Shown piece after piece: positions 27,010-37,029 of a stretch of DNA of 55,480 nucleotides. Numbering within the stretch: position 1 is the first letter of the stretch; the number at the start of each line of letters is the position of its first letter. Source of the stretch: Nitrospira sp. GTDB taxonomy: Bacteria; Nitrospirota; Nitrospiria; Nitrospirales; Nitrospiraceae. The notes below the pieces were generated by a model. It did not search any database. It was not told the origin of the DNA and was given only the letters and a program-made list of their open reading frames with translations. The position numbers were made by a program, and so were the translations under genes. The stretch covers positions 1 through 55,480 of the forward strand of contig JAHBWT010000015.1 of assembly GCA_019636815.1 (NCBI GenBank). Direction: 5' to 3'.

Positions 27010-27720
27010 CTACACCCTCGCCGATACGGTCAGCTTGACGATCATCCATACGCCGACCACGATACTGGCACAACTCGCTACACCTTGCATGGCCACAAAA
27101 AATCGCTGGCTGATCGCGCGCGAATACATGATCGGCACACTGATCGTGAGTCCAATCAGCATCATCCCGACGATCGACCCGGCGCCAAAAATGAGGATGG
27201 CCAGCAGCCCGGCTCTGACCTCCTCCGTCGATGCAAGAATCATCAGCATCAACGCAGCCGAACCCGCGAATCCATGAGCCATACCGATGCACAGGGGGCG
27301 GATCGATTGGACCATCCAATGCCGGTGTCGATGATCCTCCTGTCGCTCGTGGCTGTGGAAGTGAACGTGCGGAGCACCGTCGCTATGGCGGTGGCTGTGC
27401 ACATGCCATCGCTCACGATACAACTTTGCGGCTAACGTCCCCCCCAAGACGAGCAACAGGACAGCCACACCGGATTCCGCGATAAGTTCAAATTCCGCAG
27501 GAATGTGAATTCCCCAGGTCAGTACGATCGACCCGACCAGCAACAGCGTCAGCGTGTGACCGATACCCCACCAGAAACCGACCGCACCCGATGCAAGAAG
27601 CGATGGTCGTTCGGCAAGGACGGTCGAAACAGCGGCAAGATGATCGCTATCCAGAGCATGCCGAAGGCCAAGGAGAAACCCGACCCCGAGGAGAGTCAAT
27701 AATTTCGTCTCCGGCACCAT
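27010..27720 (-). CDS. Nickel/cobalt transporter, UreH/NicO-like
   Basis: 236 aa with about six hydrophobic helices. The metal-binding helix carries H21-A-L-D-S-D-H27, the signature of NiCoT/UreH permeases, and a cytoplasmic loop (about 105-135) is rich in His (H-S-H-R-H-S..., H-F-H-S-H-E-R-Q-E-D-H-R-H-R-H). It should import Ni2+ or Co2+ across the inner membrane. It is co-directional with and downstream of moaA. No urease or hydrogenase genes are in the window. Confidence 0.82.
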   Translation of the reverse strand: MVPETKLLTLLGVGFLLGLRHALDSDHLAAVSTVLAERPSLLASGAVGFWWGIGHTLTLLLVGSIVLTWGIHIPAEFELIAESGVAVLLLVLGGTLAAKLYRERWHVHSHRHSDGAPHVHFHSHERQEDHRHRHWMVQSIRPLCIGMAHGFAGSAALMLMILASTEEVRAGLLAILIFGAGSIVGMMLIGLTISVPIMYSRAISQRFFVAMQGVASCASIVVGVWMIVKLTVSARV

Positions 27721-27827
27721 ATTCTAGGAAACCCAACTCATAATACGACAACCCGCTCTCAAATGATTGACGGCAATGGAGCCTCTGAGGATGGGGGCCC
27801 ATTGTAGCAGATATGGAGAACAGAGTC

Positions 27828-28895
27828 TCACCCTCCACGGGCATGCATTTCCAAATGAGGGTCTTCGCGAAGCCGATCAATGTGGATGAGCCCCCCGGAT
27901 CGAAGCCCGACCCGTTCAAGAGCCTTTCGCTCCTCGGCCCCACGATCGCGACGAGCGGCCCACACCGATCGAATCACCTCCCGCATCTCCATTGAGCTTG
28001 CACCGAGACGGAGCGGCTTGCGCAAATCCACACCAGATGGCGCGTACAGGCACAGATACCACATACCATCGGCGGTTACACGGCTACGGTCGCAGTGGGC
28101 ACAGAACGGCACCGTCGTTGACGGAATAATCCCAAAGATGGTTCCATCCGGCAAGCGAAATCGCTGAGCCGGGGCCGCTCCTCGTTCCGGAAGAGGAATG
28201 GCGCGGCCATAGCGTCGGCTTAACGTCTCGAGGATCATGTCCTGCGACAAGACCTTATCCAGGCTCCACTCGTTCGCTCCGCCGACGTCCATGTATTCGA
28301 TAAAGCGAACCTCGGCTCGATAATGTTTGGCAAACTCGACGAGTGCACCAAGTTCATCCTCGTTGAACCCCCGAATCGCGACGGTGTCGAGTTTCAGATT
28401 GCTGAAACCTGTTTTTGCAACAGATTCAATCCCCTCAAGGACTCGTGAAAATTCATCTCGCCCGGTCAGTTGGCGAAACCGCTCGGGCCTGAGCGTATCG
28501 AGACTGACCGTCACGCGGTCAAGTCCCGCCTCGTAGAGTTCCTGTGCATGATCAGCCAGGAGAACTCCGTTCGTGGTCAACGCCACTTCGGTAATTCGAC
28601 GATTCTGCCGAAGTAACCGTATGAGCCGCGCAAGATCCCGCCGCAGGAGCGGCTCACCGCCCGTCAGTCGGATCTTATCCACGCCCAGCTCGGCGAAATA
28701 TCCGACCAGTGTCGCCATTTCTTCAAAACTCAGGATGTCCTCGCGCGGAATCCAGACATACTCGGGTTCCGGCATGCAGTAGTTGCAGCGGAGATTACAG
28801 CGATCCGTGACCGACAGACGCAGACTGCCGAGTGGACGGCCAAACGTATCGGTGACGCATTCAGCAAGATCGCGATGAGGAGAAGTCTCTTTCAT
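27828..28895 (-). CDS. moaA: GTP 3',8-cyclase MoaA
   Basis: 355 aa. Radical SAM motif C33-N-L-R-C37-N-Y-C40, G-G-E-P-L-L, and the second cluster C-A-H-C-D-R-S-R...C (C-x2-C-x13-C) near residue 260. The C-terminus ends in the conserved G-G dipeptide (H-A-R-G-G). The start at ATG 28895 has GAGAG upstream and gives the usual family length. The frame is open for 52 more codons to a GTG at 29051 that overlaps the end of moaDE; that stretch looks protein-like (see findings). Confidence 0.93.
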   Translation of the reverse strand: MKETSPHRDLAECVTDTFGRPLGSLRLSVTDRCNLRCNYCMPEPEYVWIPREDILSFEEMATLVGYFAELGVDKIRLTGGEPLLRRDLARLIRLLRQNRRITEVALTTNGVLLADHAQELYEAGLDRVTVSLDTLRPERFRQLTGRDEFSRVLEGIESVAKTGFSNLKLDTVAIRGFNEDELGALVEFAKHYRAEVRFIEYMDVGGANEWSLDKVLSQDMILETLSRRYGRAIPLPERGAAPAQRFRLPDGTIFGIIPSTTVPFCAHCDRSRVTADGMWYLCLYAPSGVDLRKPLRLGASSMEMREVIRSVWAARRDRGAEERKALERVGLRSGGLIHIDRLREDPHLEMHARGG

Positions 28896-29029
28896 AATGA
28901 CTCTCAGAGGATGGTCAAAATAGTGTTCGACTAAGGCCGCAACGAGTGAAGGGGTGGGACGTACATCTTTGGGTACGTCGAGCCTCTGAGCGATGCGAGA
29001 ACGCAGCTGGGTGCCATTTTCACCATCCG

Positions 29030-29728
29030 CTACGGGTGTTCCTCCACCCACACCTCGCCTTCCGGAGTATGTTCCAATTTCCAGATCGGCGTGATCTGCT
29101 TCAACTCATCGATCGCCCATTTGCAGGCGCGGAACGCATCGGCACGATGTTCCGCACCGGCGATGATCAGCACGATATTTTCGCCGATCGCGATGTCTCC
29201 ATGGCGGTGAATCATGAGCAGCTCCAGAATGTCGAAATCTTTCAACGCCCGCTCTCGAATATCACGCAGTGTCTTCTGAGCCATCCCTTCGTAGTGTTCG
29301 AACGTCATGCGATCCACATCGCGCCCCCGGGACCGATCACGAGCGATACCTAAGAATGTTGCAATTCCCCCGATCCGTTTGGATCGGCTGCGCACCCGAT
29401 CGAGTTCTTGGTCGATGGAAAAATTCTCTCGCTGGACACGGACAAATTGGCTCTCGTCGGTGAGATCGCTCACTGAATTCCCGCCGGCAAACGGCGGGAG
29501 TAGCGCGATCTCGTCGGTGTCGCGAAGCGTGGTCTCGGCATGGGCGATCTCTTGATTCACCGAGACCAGGACTTTCTTCTTGTGAATGAGCTCGGCGATT
29601 TGGGGATAGGTGACGTTGATCTGGTCGATCAAGTCTTTCACCTGCCGCCCGTTCTCAAGCGCCAGACAAAGAGAACCCTGATTCTCTGCGAGCGACTTCG
29701 TCAGTCCGAATAATTTAACTGTGATCAC
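29030..29728 (-). CDS. moaDE: MoaD-MoaE fusion (molybdopterin synthase)
   Basis: 232 aa. Residues 1-83 are a MoaD ubiquitin-like domain ending in P-P-F-A-G-G (GG at 82-83). A linker leads to a MoaE domain (about 95-230) with the conserved R-H-G, V-x-I-x-x-x-A-x-H-R and the active-site K-W-x-I-D-E-L-K. In separate subunits the MoaD GG must be C-terminal to carry the thiocarboxylate; here it is internal. Comparable fusions are known (mycobacterial MoaX, cleaved after translation). Lies between moaC and moaA. Confidence 0.9.
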   Translation of the reverse strand: MITVKLFGLTKSLAENQGSLCLALENGRQVKDLIDQINVTYPQIAELIHKKKVLVSVNQEIAHAETTLRDTDEIALLPPFAGGNSVSDLTDESQFVRVQRENFSIDQELDRVRSRSKRIGGIATFLGIARDRSRGRDVDRMTFEHYEGMAQKTLRDIRERALKDFDILELLMIHRHGDIAIGENIVLIIAGAEHRADAFRACKWAIDELKQITPIWKLEHTPEGEVWVEEHP

Positions 29729-29746
29729 TGTTCCCTACCCTCTGCC

Positions 29747-30247
29747 TCACCCTCTACCTCCCCGGGTATAGGTCCCTGATTTCCCACCTGACTTCGACAG
29801 CAGACACACATCGCCGAAACTCATGCCGCGATCCACCGCCTTGCACATGTCGTAGATCGTCAGTGCCGCAACCGAGGCGGCTGTCATGGCTTCCATTTCA
29901 ACTCCCGTTGGTCCCGTCGTCTTGGCGGTAGCCGTAATGGTGATAGAGCAACGCCCCTGTGAATCCGGCTGAGACTCCTCCTTAAATGCGATATCGACAC
30001 TCGTGAGAACGATTGGATGGCACATGGGAATGAGATCCGGGGTTCGCTTCGCACCCATCACACCGGCCACTTGAGCCACAGCCAGTACATCGCCCTTTGC
30101 AATTTTGCCTCGTTGAATCTTTTCAAGCGTTTCGGGGAGCAAAAAAACTTTGGCCAGGGCTGTCGCCAATCGTTCTGTCAAGTCCTTGCCAGTGACGTCG
30201 ACCATTCGCGCCCGGCCCGATTCATTGAAGTGGGTGAATTCAGCCAT
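29747..30247 (-). CDS. moaC: Cyclic pyranopterin monophosphate synthase MoaC
   Basis: 166 aa. M-V-D-V-T-G-K near the N-terminus, K51, M-C-H-P (75-78) and G-V-E-M-E-A-M-T-A all fit MoaC. It converts the MoaA product to cPMP. The open frame continues to 30364, but the start at 30247 gives the conserved length. It heads the minus-strand Mo-cofactor run, divergent from the gene at 30475. Confidence 0.94.
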   Translation of the reverse strand: MAEFTHFNESGRARMVDVTGKDLTERLATALAKVFLLPETLEKIQRGKIAKGDVLAVAQVAGVMGAKRTPDLIPMCHPIVLTSVDIAFKEESQPDSQGRCSITITATAKTTGPTGVEMEAMTAASVAALTIYDMCKAVDRGMSFGDVCLLSKSGGKSGTYTRGGRG

Positions 30248-30474
30248 TTTATCTATTGAATCAGTATGTTGCAGCCAACTAGTAGCGGGATTATAGGTGC
30301 CGCTGGAGAGGAAGGTCAAGGAAGGAACGTGATGAGCATAGGCGTAAGGACGCGGATGACACATGGTGGAAAATCACCCCCCTATTTCAGTACACTCACC
30401 ACTCACTGACGTGACCTTGCCAGGCTGAGAGAAAGCGCTCCCCTGCCTTGGCTATTCATCATAACGGGAATGCC

Positions 30475-30885
30475 ATGGGATTTCTGAGCAAACTTCTCAA
30501 TATGCCGTCGTTCAAGGGTGCTACCAACGCCCTGCTGGTTGAATTGGCGCTCCCTGAACTCACGGAAGCACAACGTACTCAGTTAAAGGGCCGGGTGGTT
30601 GAGCTGATCAAGGCCCACCGGTCCTCAGATGTGACGCCGGAAACCATCCTGGCGGAACTGAACCAAACGCCTCGCATTTTCCAGTTGAATGTATTGGCCC
30701 TCGCCATGAAAGATCTCGGGTACCCGCTTCCTCTGAAAAAGGAAAAGTTCCAGAAGGTCGAGGACCCTTTCGATGCAAGCCATGCGGACGAACACGCCTT
30801 GAGAGCGGTCGCTCGGCGCCTGAAGTGGCACTACGGCGTCGAGGTCTGGATCGAAGAAAAGCCGATCAGTTTCGACTCATGGTAA
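30475..30885 (+). CDS. Hypothetical protein
   Basis: 136 aa starting M-G-F-L-S-K-L-L after a GGGAA. Mostly alpha-helical with polar surface residues and no Cys. The C-terminal block W-H-Y-G-V-E-V-W-I-E-E-K looks like a short beta hairpin. I do not recognise the family. The promoter at 30898 for the next gene follows at once. Confidence 0.6.
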   Translation: MGFLSKLLNMPSFKGATNALLVELALPELTEAQRTQLKGRVVELIKAHRSSDVTPETILAELNQTPRIFQLNVLALAMKDLGYPLPLKKEKFQKVEDPFDASHADEHALRAVARRLKWHYGVEVWIEEKPISFDSW

Positions 30886-30897
30886 CTGACGAGTTGC

Positions 30898-30926
30898 TTG
30901 ACAGACTTATGAGGCACGGTTATTCT
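30898..30926 (+). promoter_or_regulatory. Sigma-70-type promoter for the OmpH/Skp gene
   Basis: TTGACA (30898-30903), a 17-bp spacer and TATTCT (30921-30926), a near-consensus pair. It lies about 40 bp upstream of the ATG at 30968, giving a short leader. Confidence 0.7.
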
Positions 30927-30967
30927 GCCATCGCTCTTTAATTCGGTCTGGAGGCACACGAGACAAG

Positions 30968-31513
30968 ATGCGTAATTCTGCTTTGCGAAGATTGTTTCTC
31001 CCGGTGTTATTCGCCCCCGTTTTGCTGCTGATCCCTCACGTTCAAGCAGCCGACTTCAAGATGGGAGTGGTCGACCCGCAGTCCGTGCTGGAAAAATCCA
31101 AGGCAGGCAAGCGGGCGCTCGACGGATTAAAGGAATACGTCTCGATCAGGCAAAAGTTGCTCGCCAAGGATGAAGAAGATCTTCGAAATCAAGAACGGCA
31201 ATTGAAAGAACAAGCAGCCAAATGGAGCGACGCGGAAAAGAAAGAGAAAGAAAACCAGTTCAGGACGAAGGTTCAGGACTTTCAAAAACGCGCGCAGGAC
31301 TTCAACCAGGAGCTCCAGAAAAAACAGAAGGAGCTGGTTGATGAGTACATGAAGAAGATCTCCGTGGCGACGCAGACCGTCGCAGAAAAAGGAAGCGTGG
31401 CGCTCGTCGTCGATAAGGGCAGTGAGCAGACCGTGAAGATCGTCATCTACAATAAGGATACGATCGACTTAACCGACCAAGTCATTAAAGAGTTCGATCG
31501 CACAAACAAATAA
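30968..31513 (+). CDS. OmpH/Skp-family periplasmic chaperone
   Basis: 181 aa. Signal peptide 1-27 (ends H-V-Q-A), then K-M-G-V-V-D-P-Q-S-V-L, a long coiled coil rich in Lys/Glu/Gln (about 55-140) and a C-terminal beta return, the Skp topology. Delivers outer-membrane proteins. GGAGG precedes the start. Confidence 0.85.
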   Translation: MRNSALRRLFLPVLFAPVLLLIPHVQAADFKMGVVDPQSVLEKSKAGKRALDGLKEYVSIRQKLLAKDEEDLRNQERQLKEQAAKWSDAEKKEKENQFRTKVQDFQKRAQDFNQELQKKQKELVDEYMKKISVATQTVAEKGSVALVVDKGSEQTVKIVIYNKDTIDLTDQVIKEFDRTNK

Positions 31514-31541
31514 GTAAAGCCCCGGAGAAGAGACCGCTCCG

Positions 31542-31907
31542 CTACTCCAGCGGGTATCCAGCCTCCCGCCATGCACGTATTCCCCCTTTCATCGAACGCA
31601 CATTCTGATATCCCATCTGCTGCAAAGCGTCGGCTGCGAGCGCTGAGCGAAACCCGCCACCGCAATAGAGCACGATCGCATCCTCCTTGTCAGAGACCAC
31701 CGTCTCGATATCTCGCTCAATAATGCCTTTTCCGAGATGTCGCGCGCCTCGAGCATGATCCACGGCGAATTCATGATCTTCTCTGATATCGAGAAAATGA
31801 AACGGCTCTCCCCGATCGAGGCGGGCCTTGACCTCCGCGACACTCCACTCGGTGATACGTTGTTTCGCCTGCTCGACCAACCGCAAAAACCCTGGATTAT
31901 GCGTCAC
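31542..31907 (-). CDS. Rhodanese-domain sulfurtransferase
   Basis: 121 aa. A single rhodanese domain with D-I-R-E, active Cys C82 in Y-C-G-G-G-F-R-S, and a final G-G-I-x-A-W. Such small cytoplasmic proteins carry persulfide sulfur; proximity to the moa genes is suggestive, not proof. It lies 12 bp downstream of the radical SAM gene, so they are probably co-transcribed. Confidence 0.88.
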   Translation of the reverse strand: MTHNPGFLRLVEQAKQRITEWSVAEVKARLDRGEPFHFLDIREDHEFAVDHARGARHLGKGIIERDIETVVSDKEDAIVLYCGGGFRSALAADALQQMGYQNVRSMKGGIRAWREAGYPLE

Positions 31908-31918
31908 CTCGAGCCTCC

Positions 31919-32995
31919 TCAGAATAACGAGACTTGCTCACCCCGCGGACGGCGAAACGTCCGGGGAATGTCCATCGCCTGGTCATCAGAAAACCCAGCC
32001 CTCCGCTTGGACAGAGCAAACAACTGCTCGATCATCTCCCAATAGCTTCCTTCGCCGGCTTGACGCCGAAAAAATCGGCTCTCCGTGAGGCACCCGGCTC
32101 GCACCTCACGCAGGCGGCTCATGATCTTACCGATCCGTTCAGGAAAGGCCTGCCCCATCCGATCCAGAAAAACCGGTTCCACGTTGCCCGACAGTCTCAA
32201 TAAGCTGAATGTCGCGGCGCACGCTCCGGCTTCATGCGCTCGGTCGAGTAATTCGGGAATCATGTCATCATTCAGACCGGGAATAATCGGCGCGATTGAA
32301 ATGCCGGTTGGAATCCCGGCATCGGAGAGTGTCTTCATCGTGGAAAGCCGCTTCGTCGTCGACGGGGTCTGAAGCTCAACTTTCCGAGCCATCTCGTCTG
32401 ACGCAAAGGGAATGCTGAAGTAGACCATCAGCCAGGCCTTATGGTGCAACTGCATCAGCACATCAAGATCGCGGAGAATCAACGCGCCCTTCGTGATGAT
32501 GCCGACGGGGTTATGATATTCCGCGCAGACCTGCAAGCAGGCACGAGTCAACCCATACTCTGCCTCAATCGGCTGATAACAGTCGGTATTCCCTGAAAAG
32601 AGGATCAGCTCTCCACGCCACGCGGGCTTCTCAAATTGCTGCCGAAGCAATCGTGGCGCATCTTCCTTCACCACGATTTTGCTCTCGAAATCAGTGCCGG
32701 CGCCGAATCCCCAATACTCGTGGGTCGGGCGCGCATAACAGTACGCGCAGGCATGAAAACAGCCTCGATAAGGATTGACACTCCACCGAAACGGTAAATC
32801 CGGGCTGTCGTTCCGGCTCAGGATCTCTCGCGTCTCGTCCGCATAGACCATCACGTGTGGTGAAGCAGCCGGTTCCAGGAGCTCGCGATGACGGGATTCG
32901 AATGGATTTGGGGGATTGGCAACCTGACGCATGTGTATATCCTGTTCTTCACACCCGATCGATGTCAATTCCTTAGAGAGGAGTCGTCGGCTCAT
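31919..32995 (-). CDS. Radical SAM protein (PA0069/SplB-like)
   Basis: 358 aa. Cluster motif C79-F-H-A-C83-A-Y-C86 in N-P-Y-R-G-C, Y-A-R-P-T-H-E-Y, and the S-G-N-T-D-C-Y-Q-P region all match the PA0069 family of radical SAM enzymes, related to spore photoproduct lyase. The substrate is not known. Start ATG 32995 is preferred to 33013. Divergent from serS. Confidence 0.85.
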   Translation of the reverse strand: MSRRLLSKELTSIGCEEQDIHMRQVANPPNPFESRHRELLEPAASPHVMVYADETREILSRNDSPDLPFRWSVNPYRGCFHACAYCYARPTHEYWGFGAGTDFESKIVVKEDAPRLLRQQFEKPAWRGELILFSGNTDCYQPIEAEYGLTRACLQVCAEYHNPVGIITKGALILRDLDVLMQLHHKAWLMVYFSIPFASDEMARKVELQTPSTTKRLSTMKTLSDAGIPTGISIAPIIPGLNDDMIPELLDRAHEAGACAATFSLLRLSGNVEPVFLDRMGQAFPERIGKIMSRLREVRAGCLTESRFFRRQAGEGSYWEMIEQLFALSKRRAGFSDDQAMDIPRTFRRPRGEQVSLF

Positions 32996-33070
32996 GTCGC
33001 CTGAATTGACCATTCATTGACTCCCCAGAAATCAGGTGCTAGATTCCAACCGCTTTTTGAGGAACGATCT

Positions 33071-34363
33071 ATGTACGATCTCAAGGCTCTCCGCGAAAAT
33101 CTCGATCAGATCCGCGCTGTTCTTGGACGGCGGGGGAACGATGTTCCGTGGGATGATCTTCGCAAACTGAGCGATGAGCGGCGCATGCACACCATGCAGG
33201 TTGAACAGTTGAGGCAGGAGCTCAACAAAGGTTCCGAAGAAGTCGCTCGGCTCCGCCGGGCCAAAGAGCCGGCTGACGAAGCGATGGCGGCCATGAAGCG
33301 CCTGGGAGATCGCATTAAGAACGTCGAGGGAAGCTTGCGGCAGGTTGAGGAGACGCTCAACAACCTTGCCCTTCGAATCCCCAACCTTCCACATGCCTCG
33401 GTCCCTGTGGGGTCTGATGCCTCCGAGAATGTCGAGGTTCGTCGATGGGGTACCATCCCGTCGTTTACGAATCCCCCCAAGCCCCATTGGGAAATCGGAG
33501 AGAATCTTGGAATTTTGGATTTTGATCGAGCCGCGAGGATTGCCGGAGCCCGGTTTTCGGTCATGACGGGAGCCGGTGCAAGGCTGGAGCGCGCGCTGAT
33601 CAATTTCATGCTCGATACACACACAACCCACCACGGCTATCGGGAGGTTGTTCCTCCCCTCATGGTCAATCGCGCATCGATGACCGGGACAGGCCAGTTG
33701 CCAAAATTCGAAGACGATCTCTTCCGGCTAAAAGATGAAGATTACTTCTTGATCCCGACCGCGGAAGTGCCGGTGACCAATCTCCATCGTGAAGAGATCC
33801 TGAGCGGAGACAGTTTGCCGCTTCGCTATACAGCCTATACGCCTTGTTTTCGGCGAGAAGCAGGATCGTATGGAAAAGATACGCGAGGCCTCATCCGGCT
33901 GCATCAGTTCAACAAAGTCGAACTCGTTTCCTTTACGACGCCTGATCGGTCGTATGAAGAACTTGAGCGGTTGACGGGTCATGCGGAATCGATTTTGCAG
34001 AGTCTCATGCTTCCCTATCGCGTGATTACGCTGTGTACCGGTGATATGGGATTCTCCGCCGCGAAGACCTATGACATCGAAGTCTGGCTCCCATCTCAGC
34101 AACAATATCGGGAGATCTCCTCCTGCAGTAACTTTGAGGCATTTCAGGCCAGACGAGCGAACATCAAGTACCGGCCAACCACAGGAAAGAAAGAAGCAAA
34201 GACTGACTTCGTCCACACCCTCAACGGGTCCGGCCTTGCCGTAGGGCGGACATTGGTCGCCATCTTGGAAAACTTCCAGCAGCCGGACGGTTCGGTTGAG
34301 ATCCCTTCAGTATTGCAGCCCTATATGGGGGGAATGGGAAAGATCACGAAAGATACGCCGTAG
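33071..34363 (+). CDS. serS: Seryl-tRNA synthetase
   Basis: 430 aa. N-terminal coiled-coil arm for tRNA-Ser binding (about 28-100), then class II catalytic core: motif 2 F-R-R-E-A-G-S and motif 3 [12 protein letters not shown] precedes the ATG at 33071. Two of its tRNA substrates, Ser(UGA) and Ser(GCU), are encoded later in this window. It marks the left edge of the accessory region. Confidence 0.96.
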   Translation: MYDLKALRENLDQIRAVLGRRGNDVPWDDLRKLSDERRMHTMQVEQLRQELNKGSEEVARLRRAKEPADEAMAAMKRLGDRIKNVEGSLRQVEETLNNLALRIPNLPHASVPVGSDASENVEVRRWGTIPSFTNPPKPHWEIGENLGILDFDRAARIAGARFSVMTGAGARLERALINFMLDTHTTHHGYREVVPPLMVNRASMTGTGQLPKFEDDLFRLKDEDYFLIPTAEVPVTNLHREEILSGDSLPLRYTAYTPCFRREAGSYGKDTRGLIRLHQFNKVELVSFTTPDRSYEELERLTGHAESILQSLMLPYRVITLCTGDMGFSAAKTYDIEVWLPSQQQYREISSCSNFEAFQARRANIKYRPTTGKKEAKTDFVHTLNGSGLAVGRTLVAILENFQQPDGSVEIPSVLQPYMGGMGKITKDTP

Positions 34364-34565
34364 CTGACGACTTTTCCCACTCTCCCGGGTTTGTCAGTCT
34401 CGCAAACAGGCAAGAAAATAGCCTCGAAACCCCTCGTGAACACTGGCGAGATGGTGTGTGCATCAACTAACGCCCTCAACCGCCGTTTACCGTCTTTGAT
34501 CGTGGTTTCCCCTATTTAATCCCCCGAATTCCCTACCAGCGTAATCGAGCCGCCAATGACCTATC

Positions 34566-35506
34566 CTAAGGATGCATTTTCCACGGAGGTGGCTTTCGAA
34601 GAAATTCTGGTTTGGGATCGTTCTGTAGTTCGTATTCAATGACGCCTTTACGCACCCTCTTTACAATTCGCACAGCCTTGACGCGCTTCTTAATATATTT
34701 GGACGGCGTGGTGCCCAACCGCTCCTGAACTGACTGCTGATCAGTTAGTTTCAGAGAATCAAAAAAGGCCTGTGCCCACTCTTCGAGTAGAACCGACTTC
34801 CTAGTTGTACTACCCCAGTCATGAAAGAAACCTGTTGGAATATTCTGGACGGAGAATCCTCCAAGCCAGGCATAATAGTCATATTTTTCCTGCAATAGGT
34901 TTAAAAAACGGTTGATGATCAAAACGCATAAAACCATGTCTACATAGCTGATCCATGTGGCAACGAGAGGCAACCGAAGAGAAACCGTCCTCTCAGAACG
35001 CTTTAATTTCCTAGCTATTGTTTTTTGTCGGTGTTTGACTCCTGCGGCGAGTTCTGCTTTCTGTTCTGAAATGCTATCGTCCGGCTTCGTTAACTGCTTG
35101 ACCAAGTAGAGCTTAGGATGCGCTACGCTATCGCGCATACTTGTAACCTCTAGGAGTTGATTTTTCAGGCGATTTTCACCTGACCTTTGAAGAAGTTTTT
35201 CTATTTTAGTTGTCAGAAAATCGTCTATTCCCCAATAAAATATGGTGTATGTGGCAGAGGCGGTCGTTCGACGACGATGTCGCGGAGCCATTTAAGCCGT
35301 GCTAGATGATAATCGAGGCCTGAGGTCAGAAGCAGAGCAGCTATTGCTGAAGGGCCAAATTCGCCGTGCGCGAAAGGCGGATCACGGCGATCTATGTTTC
35401 TTTTATAAACAGGGAATGCTCGTTGTTGTAACAACTCCAGAGCGTGGCCCATGAGATCCATTGAGAGATTGGAAATATAGTGTTGAGTTCTTGATTTTGT
35501 TGCCAC
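34566..35506 (-). pseudogene. HEPN-like gene split by a frameshift
   Basis: Two overlapping frames, 35506-35225 (93 aa, GTG start) and 35291-34566, read as one protein of about 313 aa if the G4 run near 35235 is one base short: ...H-T-P-Y-F-I-G then G-I-D-D-F-L-T-T-K. The second part has R-D-S-V-A-H (R at about 35135, H at about 35118), an R-x4-H motif as found in HEPN ribonuclease-type domains, plus helical text around it. The C-terminus is basic. As it stands the protein would be truncated. It lies 26 bp after the neighbour at 35532 in the same direction. Confidence 0.55.
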
Positions 35507-35531
35507 CTAGTTATTTAGGGTCCTTTAATTT

Positions 35532-36968
35532 TCAGACAGCGGATAGCTCTTTAAGAGCTTGCTCAAAATCTGAGAGCTGAAATATTTCATTACGAACTGA
35601 TTCGTTCAAAGCAGCCTTGTCTAATGTGCTGTTCATCTCGTCTCGCTCGTTTTTTTGACGCCATACAAGGGTGAGAGTCCTCAGGATAGCCTGACGCACC
35701 AGGTCACCAAGCTGGATTAAGTCCGAGTCAGTCAGAATAGTAAGGTCCTTACGATTTTGTTTAAGCGCCTCTGGAGGATTAAAGGCGCTGATTCCCAAAT
35801 GGAGAATCTGGCTTCTTCCGTCATAAAGCCTTCTGAGGAACCTTGCTAATTGCTCTCTGTGACAAGCCTCTTTTCCAAGGAGCAGAGCTGCTCGCTGCGC
35901 AATGCGAAATCTCAACTCTCCATCTTTACCTGGAGAAAAGAGTGCTTCCATTGCCGTGACAAGCTCGATCAGTTTCTGATCTCGCTCATTCTCAGCTTTT
36001 CGATAATGCCCTTCATAATAGTGAGCGGCAAGCGCATTGGCCATTCGCAGACTGCTGGGTTGAGGGTCCTTGAGGATATGCTCCAACTTCGAATAAGCAG
36101 AAAGATAATTGGCTATTTCTGGGAGCGCCTCCTTGCTCAGCTTGTAAAATTCAGTTTGCTTGTCCCGCCTCGGTTGCCCCCAAATTGCAATTCCGTAACG
36201 TCGTAAATGCGTAACCCACTCTGGTGCGTAATAAATCGCGCCATAGTCTATGTCAATGACACCGTATTTTAGATATCTCAGCACTGAGAGTAGTTCATAG
36301 GCTTTCGTCCATGCGGTTTGAAATGCTTCTTGGTCATCGCTCGGTTCCGTGATAACAAACTTAAAAAAACAAGTTCCGGTATTCACATCATGCAAAGCGC
36401 TGTGTGAAGTAGTCTCGCCTACAAGCAGTGCAATATCGGTGTGTTCAAGTCGTACTACATCGAAATCAAAGCCAGGAAATGAGCAAGACAGCATTTCAGA
36501 ATCCAAGTTATAAACACGCACAAACACATTTCGACGAAATTCGCTTTCATAGAGGCGTTCCACCATTCGAGAGACGGCAAACTCAACTCCTCCTTCATCC
36601 CAAGAAGAAGGCATCGCCTCCAAAGCCTCTGGCAATAAAAGGTCTATGGTGCGTGCTAAACCCCAAGCGGTTTGGCAACACTTGCGAAGATGGGAATCAT
36701 CGCTTAGCAGTTTGTCGAGAATTGCTCGTGCCTCTCTTTTCCCGAAAGAAGATTCTGAAAGAATGAACGAGCGTAGTTCCCTATTGAGTGGAGGTAGATC
36801 ATCAACATCGGCGGCATCGTGGAGCGCTACCGCGAGCGATAACCCCCAAGACAAATCCATTCCTCTGAACTGCGGACGTGCTTGTATTTCACGAAGCATT
36901 GCAAATTTTACTTCGATCAATGTGATTAGGATCGGTCGGATATATTGGCGCGGCATATTAATTATCAT
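35532..36968 (-). CDS. ApeA-like HEPN domain protein
   Basis: 478 aa. The C-terminal part (about 325-395) reads E-L-V-T-A-M-E-A-L-F, R-I-A-Q-R-A-A-L-L-L, then R-R-L-Y-D-G-R385-S-Q-I-L-H390, the R-x4-H motif and layout of the ApeA-like HEPN domain. HEPN domains are often ribonucleases in defence and toxin systems. The N-terminal 320 residues are not recognised. No good ribosome binding site is visible; the start at 36968 lies only 60 bp from the IS5 element. The neighbouring frameshifted gene is downstream. Confidence 0.6.
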   Translation of the reverse strand: MIINMPRQYIRPILITLIEVKFAMLREIQARPQFRGMDLSWGLSLAVALHDAADVDDLPPLNRELRSFILSESSFGKREARAILDKLLSDDSHLRKCCQTAWGLARTIDLLLPEALEAMPSSWDEGGVEFAVSRMVERLYESEFRRNVFVRVYNLDSEMLSCSFPGFDFDVVRLEHTDIALLVGETTSHSALHDVNTGTCFFKFVITEPSDDQEAFQTAWTKAYELLSVLRYLKYGVIDIDYGAIYYAPEWVTHLRRYGIAIWGQPRRDKQTEFYKLSKEALPEIANYLSAYSKLEHILKDPQPSSLRMANALAAHYYEGHYRKAENERDQKLIELVTAMEALFSPGKDGELRFRIAQRAALLLGKEACHREQLARFLRRLYDGRSQILHLGISAFNPPEALKQNRKDLTILTDSDLIQLGDLVRQAILRTLTLVWRQKNERDEMNSTLDKAALNESVRNEIFQLSDFEQALKELSAV

Positions 36969-37029
36969 ATGCGGGGCGTCGCAAAGGCATTTTAATTACG
37001 CCAGGAGGTTGCTGAAATAGCTGTGACTA

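Noticed and set aside
34566..35506. Overlapping frames read as a toxin-antitoxin pair
   Set aside because: They overlap by 67 nt, the second has no start signal, and their protein text joins naturally into one gene with a slip.
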